NCBI GenBank assembly: GCA_947631255.1
Contig: CANRKT010000025.1
Span: 1-44,515, forward strand
Source of the DNA: an uncultured Enterobacteriaceae bacterium
Lineage (GTDB): Bacteria > Pseudomonadota > Gammaproteobacteria > Enterobacterales > Enterobacteriaceae
Reading direction: 5' to 3'
DNA: 44,515 nucleotides
The notes beneath the pieces were generated by a model. That model did no database searches. It saw only the letters and a list, made by a program, of their open reading frames with translations, and was not told where the DNA came from. Each line of letters begins with the position of its first letter. The stretch's first letter is position 1. Of the stretch, positions 38,036-44,515 are shown piece after piece. Made by a program: the position numbers and the translations under genes.

Positions 38036-39793
38036 ATGACCCAAACCTTTATTACTGGCAAAGATGCCGCTCTGGAAGACTCCATTGCCCGCTTCCAAAA
38101 ACAACTGGCTGACCTTGGTTTTAACATCGAAGAAGCCTCCTGGTTGAACCCTGTTCCTAATGTTTGGTCAGTACATATTCGCGATAAAGATTGTCCTTTG
38201 TGCTTCACCAACGGTAAAGGCGCCACTAAAAAAGCGGCCCTGGCTTCTGCACTGGGTGAGTATTTCGAGCGTCTTTCGACTAACTATTTCTTTGCTGATT
38301 TCTGGTTAGGTGATGCCATTGCTAACAGCGATTTCGTGCATTATCCAAATGAGAAGTGGTTCCCTATCCCGGAAGATGAGCAATTGCCTGCGGGTATGCT
38401 CGATGACTACCTGCGTGCATTTTACGATCCTGAGCAAGAGTTAACCGCAGGTATGCTGGTTGACTTACAGTCAGGGAATGAAGAGCGCGGTATCTGTGCG
38501 CTGCCATTCATCCGTCAGTCGGATCAACATACCGTTTATATTCCAATGAATATTGTCGGTAACCTGTATGTGTCTAACGGTATGTCCGCTGGTAATACCG
38601 CGAATGAAGCACGAGTTCAGGGGCTATCTGAAGTCTTCGAACGTCATATTAAAAATCGCATTATTGCCGAAAGTATCAGCCTGCCAGAGATCCCTGCTGA
38701 AGTCCTGGCCCGCTATCCAGGCGTGCTGGACGCTATCAACACCCTGGAAGCTGAAGGTTTCCCGATCCTCTCCTTTGATGCCTCTCTGGGTGGAAAATAT
38801 CCGGTTATCTGTGTGGTGTTGTTTAACCCGGCAAACGGAACCTGTTTTGCATCATTTGGTGCTCACCCTGATTTTGGTGTGGCGCTTGAGCGTACCGTAA
38901 CTGAGCTGTTACAAGGCCGTGGTCTCAAAGATCTGGATGTATTTACTCCACCTACCTTTGATGATGAAGAGGTTGCCGAACATACCAACCTGGAAACTCA
39001 CTTTATCGACTCAAGTGGTTTAATTTCCTGGGATATGTTCAAGCAAGATGCCGATTATCCGTTCGTAGACTGGAGCTTCTCTGGTACTACAGAGCAAGAA
39101 TTTGCCACCCTGATGGCCATCTTCAATGCTGAAGGCAAAGAAGTGTATATCGCTGACTATCAGCATCTTGATGTCTATGCTTGCCGCATTATCGTACCTG
39201 GCATGTCAGATATTTATCCTGCTGAAGATCTGTTGCTGGCCAATAATAATATGGGCAGCCATCTGCGTGAGACCCTGTTGTCTCTGCCAGGCAGTGAGGC
39301 GACAGCTGAAGAATATCTCAATCTGATCTCGCTGCTGGATGAAGAAGGTCATGACGACTTTACGCGTGTCCGTGAGCTGCTGGGTCTGGCAACTGGCAAA
39401 GATAATGGCTGGTATACCCTGCGTATTGGTGAACTAAAAGCCATGCTGGCTCTGGCGGGCGGCGATCTTGAGCAAGCACTGATCTGGACTGAATGGACTA
39501 TCGAATTCAACTCTTCTATTTTCAGTCCTGAACGCGCTAATTACTACCGTTGCCTGCAAACCCTGCTGCTGCTGTCTCAGGAAGAAGAGCGTGAGCCATT
39601 GCAATATCATCACGCCTTTACCCGAATGTACGGTAGCGCAGCTGTAGAAGCCGCCAGTGCAGCTATAAGTGGCGAAGAGCCATTCTATGGCCTGCAACCT
39701 GTCGATAGCGAGCTACTTGCCTTCCCTGCGCATCAGGCACTGTTAAAAACTTATGAGAAACTGCAGCGCGCGAAAGTTCGCTACTGGAAATAA
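38036..39793 (+). CDS. ycaO: YcaO, ribosomal S12 methylthiolation accessory factor
   Basis: This is the non-RiPP YcaO of Enterobacteriales, 585 residues from MTQTFITGKDAALEDS (586 in E. coli). An ATP-grasp-like YcaO core (about 60-400) contains GKGATKKAALASALGEYFERLSTNYFF-type helix sequence and SAGNTANEARVQGLSEVFERH, where the Glu residues bind Mg-ATP; a C-terminal helical domain (about 410-585) follows. In E. coli it aids RimO in beta-methylthiolation of S12. A GTG three codons upstream is in frame, but the ATG aligns with the family. No precursor peptide or cyclodehydratase partner lies next to it, so it should not be read as part of a RiPP cluster. It precedes focA in the same direction but has its own terminator. 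Confidence 0.95.
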   Translation: MTQTFITGKDAALEDSIARFQKQLADLGFNIEEASWLNPVPNVWSVHIRDKDCPLCFTNGKGATKKAALASALGEYFERLSTNYFFADFWLGDAIANSDFVHYPNEKWFPIPEDEQLPAGMLDDYLRAFYDPEQELTAGMLVDLQSGNEERGICALPFIRQSDQHTVYIPMNIVGNLYVSNGMSAGNTANEARVQGLSEVFERHIKNRIIAESISLPEIPAEVLARYPGVLDAINTLEAEGFPILSFDASLGGKYPVICVVLFNPANGTCFASFGAHPDFGVALERTVTELLQGRGLKDLDVFTPPTFDDEEVAEHTNLETHFIDSSGLISWDMFKQDADYPFVDWSFSGTTEQEFATLMAIFNAEGKEVYIADYQHLDVYACRIIVPGMSDIYPAEDLLLANNNMGSHLRETLLSLPGSEATAEEYLNLISLLDEEGHDDFTRVRELLGLATGKDNGWYTLRIGELKAMLALAGGDLEQALIWTEWTIEFNSSIFSPERANYYRCLQTLLLLSQEEEREPLQYHHAFTRMYGSAAVEAASAAISGEEPFYGLQPVDSELLAFPAHQALLKTYEKLQRAKVRYWK

Positions 39794-39844
39794 TCACTAA
39801 GTTATTATTTTTCGCATCAACAGTCAGAATAATATTCTATTTTG

Positions 39845-39872
39845 AAGGGGCATTTATTAATGCCCCTTTATT
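39845..39872 (+). terminator. Rho-independent terminator after ycaO
   Basis: AAGGGGCATT (39845-39854) pairs with AATGCCCCTT (39859-39868) around TATT and is followed by TATTATT. It separates ycaO from the focA-pflB operon. Confidence 0.9.
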
Positions 39873-40186
39873 ATTGGTGTTTCTGTGCCTTATTTGTTAG
39901 TTTTCATTGATTTTCCGTGAAATATTATTTTTTTAAGCTATACATAAACGCATCGGAAATATTGTTTATCGGTATTCTGGCGTTTTACTGGAAATTTAAT
40001 TTCAATTTATCACACAAATTTTAAAATTTATTTTCATAAGTTTATTCAACAACTTAGAACCAAAAAAACACGAAAACCCCCTCAGAAAGGGCCTATTAGC
40101 TGGGTGTCATATGATCTACATCAACTTTTGCTGCATAGCGCTTTGTTAAAATCATATCGCCGAATAAATATGAAGAGAGAGTTAGT
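39873..40186 (+). promoter_or_regulatory. focA-pflB control region with FNR-type site
   Basis: The AT-rich gap contains ATGATCTACATCAA at 40111-40124, one base from the FNR consensus TTGAT-N4-ATCAA. TAAAAT at 40147-40152 is a good -10 element; the implied start near 40159 places the FNR site centre at about -41.5, the class II position known for FNR-activated promoters. The stretch from 40141 to the GTG resembles the E. coli focA leader, including AAGAGAGAGTTAGT. ArcA and IHF input is known in E. coli but I could not place sites. Confidence 0.7.
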
Positions 40187-41044
40187 GTGAAAGCTGACAA
40201 CCCTTTTGACCTGATACTTCCTCCCGAAGTGGCGAAAGTCGCCGAAAATACGGGAGTATATAAAGCGACAAAACATCCATTAACGACGTTTTTCTTAGCG
40301 ATTACTGCGGGTGTTTTTATTTCCATTGCTTTTGTTTTCTATATCACCTCAACAACCGGCGGAGCCGCGTTGCCTTTTGGTGTAGTAAAGCTGATTGGTG
40401 GTGTCTGTTTTTCCCTCGGACTGATTCTCTGCATCGTCTGTGGGGCTGACCTCTTCACCTCGACCGTACTTATCGTGGTCGCGAAAGCCAGCGGACGCAT
40501 TACCTGGGCGCAACTGGCTAAGAACTGGCTTAACGTTTATGTCGGTAACTTCGTAGGTGCACTGGTCTTTGTAACGCTGATATTTTTTGCCGGAATGTAT
40601 ATGACGGCAGAAGGTCAATGGGGTTTAAATCTTTTACAAACCGCTGACCATAAAATGCACCATACTTTTATTGAGGCCGTTTGTCTGGGTATCCTGGCTA
40701 ACTTACTGGTCTGTCTTGCGGTTTGGATGAGTTATTCAGGTCGCAGTTTGATGGATAAAATGTTTGCGATGATCCTGCCAGTTGCTATGTTTGTATCCAG
40801 CGGCTTTGAACACAGTATTGCAAATATGTTCCTGATCCCAATGGCAATTGCGGTACGTGATTTTGCCAGCCCGGAATTCTGGACTGCGGTGGGATCTTCT
40901 GCAGAGAACTTTCCCCACCTGACTGTAATGAACTTTATCACTGACAATCTGATCCCTGTCACCATCGGCAATATTATCGGCGGTGGTTTACTGGTCGGGT
41001 TGACGTACTGGGTAATATATCTGCGTGATGGCGCTAAGCATTAG
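40187..41044 (+). CDS. focA: Formate channel FocA
   Basis: FocA is a pentameric inner-membrane channel of the formate/nitrite transporter family that passes formate or formic acid both ways during mixed-acid fermentation. The product has 285 residues, as in E. coli, with six membrane helices. ADLFTST (with the conserved Thr of the slit) and [10 protein letters not shown] with the pore His are present. The start is GTG, as in E. coli, with a GAGAGAG ribosome-binding site. It is the first gene of the focA-pflB operon and is followed by pflB 52 bases later. Confidence 0.97.
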   Translation: MKADNPFDLILPPEVAKVAENTGVYKATKHPLTTFFLAITAGVFISIAFVFYITSTTGGAALPFGVVKLIGGVCFSLGLILCIVCGADLFTSTVLIVVAKASGRITWAQLAKNWLNVYVGNFVGALVFVTLIFFAGMYMTAEGQWGLNLLQTADHKMHHTFIEAVCLGILANLLVCLAVWMSYSGRSLMDKMFAMILPVAMFVSSGFEHSIANMFLIPMAIAVRDFASPEFWTAVGSSAENFPHLTVMNFITDNLIPVTIGNIIGGGLLVGLTYWVIYLRDGAKH

Positions 41045-41096
41045 TCTTAGCGTCGCAAGCAGGCTGAAGAACTCCACATTAGAAGGTAGGTGCTAC

Positions 41097-43379
41097 ATGT
41101 CCGAGCTTAATGAAAAATTGGCCACTGCATGGGAAGGCTTTGCGAAAGGCGACTGGCAGAACGAAGTCAACGTACGTGACTTTATTCAAAAAAACTACAC
41201 ACCCTATGAAGGCGATGAGTCTTTCCTTGCTGGTGCTACAGATGCGACCACCACGCTGTGGGACTCGGTAATGGAAGGCGTTAAACAGGAAAACCGTACT
41301 CACGCTCCTGTTGATTTTGATACCGACCTTGCCTCCACTATCACCGCCCATGATGCGGGATATATCAATAAAAGCCTCGAAACTATCGTTGGTCTGCAAA
41401 CTGATGCACCACTGAAACGTGCGATCATTCCGTTTGGCGGCATCAAAATGGTTGAAGGTTCTTGTAAAGTATACGGTCGTGAACTCGACCCAATGCTGAA
41501 AAAAATCTTTACCGAATACCGCAAAACCCATAACCAGGGTGTGTTTGACGTTTATACCCCAGACATTCTTCGTTGTCGTAAGTCCGGTGTTATCACCGGT
41601 CTGCCAGATGCCTACGGCCGTGGTCGTATCATCGGTGACTACCGTCGTGTCGCGCTGTACGGTATCGACTTCCTGATGAAAGACAAATTTGCTCAGTTCA
41701 CTTCTTTACAGAGCAAACTGGAAAATGGCGAAGACCTGGAAGCAACCATTCGTCTGCGTGAAGAAATTTCTGAACAGCACCGTGCTCTGGGTCAGATTAA
41801 AGAAATGGCAGCGAAATATGGCTACGACATTTCTGATCCTGCGACGACTGCTCAGGAAGCGATTCAGTGGACCTACTTTGGTTACCTGGCAGCAGTAAAA
41901 TCTCAGAACGGTGCGGCGATGTCCTTCGGACGCGTATCAACCTTCCTGGATGTCTACATTGAACGTGACCTGAAAGCAGGCAAAATTACTGAGCTTGATG
42001 CTCAGGAAATGATTGACCACTTGGTCATGAAACTGCGTATGGTTCGTTTCCTGCGTACTCCTGAATATGATGAACTGTTCTCTGGTGACCCAATCTGGGC
42101 AACAGAGTCCATCGCCGGTATGGGCGTTGATGGCCGTACTCTGGTTACCAAAAACAGCTTCCGTGTTCTGAACACCCTCTACACTATGGGACCGTCTCCA
42201 GAGCCGAACATCACTATTCTGTGGTCTGAAAAACTGCCACTGAACTTCAAAAAATACGCAGCAAAAGTCTCCATCGATACTTCTTCTCTGCAATATGAGA
42301 ACGATGATTTGATGCGCCCTGACTTCAATAACGATGACTACGCGATTGCTTGTTGCGTCAGCCCAATGGTTATTGGTAAGCAAATGCAGTTCTTTGGTGC
42401 GCGTGCTAACCTCGCGAAAACCATGCTGTATGCTATCAACGGCGGTATCGATGAAAAACTGAAAATGCAGGTTGGCCCGAAAGAAGCGCCTATCCTGGAC
42501 AGCGTGCTGGACTATGATACTGTCCTGGACCGTCTGGATCACTTCATGGACTGGCTGGCAAAACAGTATGTCACTGCGCTGAATATCATCCACTACATGC
42601 ATGATAAATACAGCTACGAAGCTTCTCTGATGGCTCTGCATGACCGTGATGTTGTCCGTACCATGGCTTGTGGTATTGCAGGACTGTCTGTCGCAGCTGA
42701 CTCCCTGTCTGCAATTAAATACGCAACAGTCAAACCCATTCGTGATGAAGATGGCCTGGCTGTTGACTTCGAAATCGAAGGCGAATATCCACAGTTCGGT
42801 AATAACGACTCGCGTGTCGATGATATCGCTGTTGACCTGGTTGAACGTTTCATGAAAAAAATTCAGAAACTGACAACTTACCGCAACTCGATTCCAACTC
42901 AGTCTGTACTGACCATTACTTCTAACGTGGTTTACGGTAAGAAAACCGGTAATACCCCTGATGGTCGTCGTGCAGGTACTCCGTTTGGTCCTGGTGCTAA
43001 CCCAATGCACGGTCGTGACCAGAAAGGTGCTGTTGCCTCTCTGACTTCCGTCGCCAAACTGCCGTTTGCTTACGCGAAAGATGGTATCTCTTATACCTTC
43101 TCTATCGTACCAAACGCACTGGGTAAAGATGACGATGTTCGTAAAACTAACCTTGCGGGTCTGATGGATGGTTACTTCCACCATGAAGCGTCCATTGAAG
43201 GGGGTCAGCACCTGAACGTGAACGTGATGAACCGTGAAATGCTGCTCGATGCGATGGAACATCCAGAGAAATATCCACAGTTAACCATTCGTGTATCTGG
43301 TTATGCTGTACGCTTTAACTCTCTGACTAAAGAGCAACAGCAGGATGTCATTACTCGTACATTTACTAAGAGTATCTAA
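41097..43379 (+). CDS. pflB: Formate C-acetyltransferase (pyruvate formate-lyase)
   Basis: PflB splits pyruvate with CoA to acetyl-CoA and formate under anaerobic conditions through a glycyl radical. The 760 residues equal E. coli PflB. The active-site Cys pair is in ACCVSP (aligned with Cys418/Cys419), and the radical Gly in RVSGYAVRF (aligned with Gly734). The strong AGAAGGTAGGTG upstream decides the ATG at 41097; the frame is open 24 codons further into focA, which is not conserved. It needs the PflA enzyme encoded downstream for activation, and its formate product is passed to FocA. Confidence 0.98.
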   Translation: MSELNEKLATAWEGFAKGDWQNEVNVRDFIQKNYTPYEGDESFLAGATDATTTLWDSVMEGVKQENRTHAPVDFDTDLASTITAHDAGYINKSLETIVGLQTDAPLKRAIIPFGGIKMVEGSCKVYGRELDPMLKKIFTEYRKTHNQGVFDVYTPDILRCRKSGVITGLPDAYGRGRIIGDYRRVALYGIDFLMKDKFAQFTSLQSKLENGEDLEATIRLREEISEQHRALGQIKEMAAKYGYDISDPATTAQEAIQWTYFGYLAAVKSQNGAAMSFGRVSTFLDVYIERDLKAGKITELDAQEMIDHLVMKLRMVRFLRTPEYDELFSGDPIWATESIAGMGVDGRTLVTKNSFRVLNTLYTMGPSPEPNITILWSEKLPLNFKKYAAKVSIDTSSLQYENDDLMRPDFNNDDYAIACCVSPMVIGKQMQFFGARANLAKTMLYAINGGIDEKLKMQVGPKEAPILDSVLDYDTVLDRLDHFMDWLAKQYVTALNIIHYMHDKYSYEASLMALHDRDVVRTMACGIAGLSVAADSLSAIKYATVKPIRDEDGLAVDFEIEGEYPQFGNNDSRVDDIAVDLVERFMKKIQKLTTYRNSIPTQSVLTITSNVVYGKKTGNTPDGRRAGTPFGPGANPMHGRDQKGAVASLTSVAKLPFAYAKDGISYTFSIVPNALGKDDDVRKTNLAGLMDGYFHHEASIEGGQHLNVNVMNREMLLDAMEHPEKYPQLTIRVSGYAVRFNSLTKEQQQDVITRTFTKSI

Positions 43380-43440
43380 CTCTTTGCCTGAGTAAAAAGA
43401 CCTGGAATAAGGATTCTGCTACAGTAGTATCCTTAACGAC

Positions 43441-43471
43441 AAAGAGGGAAAAACGTGGTTTTTCCCTCTTT
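43441..43471. terminator. Perfect 13-bp hairpin after pflB
   Basis: Thirteen bases at 43441-43453 (AAAGAGGG then five A) pair with 43459-43471 (five T then CCCTCTTT) around CGTGG. The T residues are inside the stem and no T-tract follows on the + strand, so it may act as terminator or as a 3'-end stabiliser of the pflB mRNA. Confidence 0.7.
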
Positions 43472-43550
43472 GCATTCAAGTCTTTTAATGCATTGATTTA
43501 TTATTTTTTAATTACTAATGATAATATTAGCCTGTCATCTGGCTGGTAGC

Positions 43551-43593
43551 CTGTTTTGCTCATTATCTGTCTGACAGATAATGAGCAAAACAG
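43551..43593. repeat. Perfect 21-bp palindrome with one-base centre upstream of pflA
   Basis: Bases 43551-43571 (CTGTTTTGCTCATT followed by ATCTGTC) are the exact reverse complement of 43573-43593, with a single T between. As RNA it would give a 20-base-pair stem with a three-base loop; no T-tract follows. A smaller related dyad, GTCTGT/ACAGAC, lies at 43615-43631. GATAAT (43577-43582) within the right arm is -10-like. It may be a regulator site, an RNA stem or a recent inverted duplication. Confidence 0.9.
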
Positions 43594-43663
43594 ACTAAAC
43601 ACAGGCCTTAGATTGTCTGTGAATAACAGACCCGGAATGGGTCATAGCTGGAGAAACGCCGCA

Positions 43664-44404
43664 ATGTCAGTTACTGGACGAATCCACTCTTTTGAATCCT
43701 GTGGCACCGTAGATGGCCCGGGTATCCGTTTTATTACCTTCTTCCAGGGCTGCCTGATGCGCTGCCTGTACTGCCATAACCGTGATACCTGGGATACCCA
43801 TAGTGGCAAAGAAGTGACCGTTGAGGAGTTAATGCAAGATACCGTCAGCTACCGTCATTTTATGAATGCCTCAGGTGGTGGTGTCACGGCATCAGGGGGT
43901 GAAGCCATTCTGCAAGCTGAATTTGTCCGTGACTGGTTCCGTGCCTGCCATAAAGAAGGTATTCATACCTGTCTTGATACCAATGGCTTTGTTCGTCGTT
44001 ATGATCCAGTCATTGATGAATTGCTCGAAGTCACTGACCTGGTCATGCTCGACCTGAAGCAAATAAACGATGAAATTCACCAGAACCTGGTCGGTGTTTC
44101 TAATCAACGGACCCTGGAATTTGCTCGTTATCTGTCGAAAAAGAATATCAATGTCTGGATCCGCTACGTTGTCGTTCCTGGTTGGTCAGACGACGACGAT
44201 TCAGCGCACTTATTGGGCGAATTTACCCGTGATATGGGTAACGTCGAAAAAATCGAGCTGCTCCCCTACCATGAACTCGGCAAACATAAGTGGGTGGCGA
44301 TGGGGGAAGAATACAAACTGGATGGTGTGAATCCACCAACCAAAGAGACCATGGATCGCGTGAAAGGTATTCTTGAGCAGTACGGTCATAAAGTGATGTA
44401 CTAA
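43664..44404 (+). CDS. pflA: Pyruvate formate-lyase 1-activating enzyme
   Basis: PflA is a radical-SAM enzyme that abstracts a hydrogen from the radical Gly of PflB under anoxic conditions. The 246-residue product, as in E. coli, has the CxxxCxxC cluster motif at Cys30, Cys34 and Cys37 ([16 protein letters not shown]), and the SAM-binding GGE motif in ASGGEAILQ (about 80-88). The start at 43664 has GGAG ten bases before; the open frame extends 36 codons upstream through the palindrome, but that part is not family sequence. It is likely to have its own transcript besides read-through from pflB. Confidence 0.97.
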   Translation: MSVTGRIHSFESCGTVDGPGIRFITFFQGCLMRCLYCHNRDTWDTHSGKEVTVEELMQDTVSYRHFMNASGGGVTASGGEAILQAEFVRDWFRACHKEGIHTCLDTNGFVRRYDPVIDELLEVTDLVMLDLKQINDEIHQNLVGVSNQRTLEFARYLSKKNINVWIRYVVVPGWSDDDDSAHLLGEFTRDMGNVEKIELLPYHELGKHKWVAMGEEYKLDGVNPPTKETMDRVKGILEQYGHKVMY

Positions 44405-44473
44405 CACGAAACAACCACATGCTTACAGGCGCTCAGAAGTTCTGTATAGTACATAGAACTGTGTAATTTTGAT
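44405..44473. other. Short spacer downstream of pflA
   Basis: A small dyad AGTTCT (44438-44443)/AGAACT (44455-44460) lies ahead of the terminator. No gene is seen. Confidence 0.3.
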
Positions 44474-44503
44474 AAAAACCCCCTTAATTGGGGGTTTCTT
44501 TTT
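44474..44503 (+). terminator. Rho-independent terminator after pflA
   Basis: AAACCCCC (44476-44483) pairs with GGGGGTTT (44490-44497) around TTAATT and is followed by CTTTTT. It closes the pfl locus. Confidence 0.9.
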
Positions 44504-44515
44504 CCTGAAGAATGA

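Noticed and set aside
38036-39793. YcaO as a sign of a RiPP (azoline peptide) cluster
   Set aside because: The protein is the E. coli-type YcaO with helical C-terminal domain in its standard place next to focA and serC; no precursor peptide, cyclodehydratase partner protein or transporter lies beside it.
41937-43262. 441-codon open frame opposite pflB
   Set aside because: It is a long antisense shadow caused by the biased codon use of the highly expressed pflB; no ribosome-binding site or family.
43556-43663. 36-residue N-terminal extension of PflA
   Set aside because: It runs through the palindrome and has no family likeness; the start at 43664 gives the exact family length.
1-44515. tRNA, rRNA, CRISPR array, insertion sequence or prophage genes
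   Set aside because: No transposase, integrase or phage protein among the frames, no regular direct repeats with spacers, and no tRNA-like cloverleaf noticed in the intergenic gaps when read by eye.

Overview
This window is a chromosomal segment of a gammaproteobacterium in the order Enterobacterales. The evidence is the MukFEB condensin (instead of SMC/ScpAB), an OmpF porin with an Escherichia-like leader, GTG-started focA in front of pflB, and a gene order that matches the Escherichia coli pflA-to-pepN region almost gene for gene (read here on the opposite strand). Proteins are close to, but clearly different from, those of E. coli, and the E. coli neighbours ycbJ, ycaL and ycaP are absent from their usual places. 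The genus cannot be fixed from the sequence alone; a lineage outside Escherichia/Salmonella is likely.

Layout. (1) 1-1534: an AT-rich accessory edge on the + strand with a possible gene tail, a 55-codon small ORF and a divergent POT/MFS-like transporter, each overlapping the next, ending at a hairpin terminator facing pepN. (2) 1535-10641: pepN (-), then pncB, asnS, ompF and aspC (+), each with its own terminator or leader; the ompF promoter region is recognisably conserved. (3) 10654-13810: gloC, mepK and ldtD (-), the last two being peptidoglycan enzymes. (4) 14115-16076: a divergent two-gene insertion not present in the E. coli order, a GlxA-type (DJ-1 + AraC) regulator and an exported metallo-beta-lactamase-fold protein. 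(5) 16256-23503: cmoM-mukF-mukE-mukB (-), an overlapping operon. (6) 23637-27000: elyC (+), then kdsB, ycaR and ycaQ (-). (7) 26886-31904: lpxK, msbA and comEC/ycaI (-), making, with kdsB, a lipopolysaccharide-oriented run. (8) 32119-37690: ihfB, rpsA, cmk, aroA and serC (-). (9) 38036-44404: ycaO, focA, pflB and pflA (+), the anaerobic formate module, with an FNR-type site placed as in a class II activated promoter.

Most of the window is conserved core genome. The parts that deserve attention are the small-ORF/transporter pair at the left edge, the changed constriction-zone residues of the porin, the regulator/metallo-hydrolase insertion between ldtD and mukB, a near-centre-free 21-bp perfect palindrome in front of pflA, alternative hairpins ahead of asnS, and several degenerate copies of one short dispersed repeat in intergenic gaps. 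No CRISPR array, insertion sequence, prophage gene, tRNA or rRNA was seen. All names rest on remembered family sequences and visible motifs; no database search was possible.
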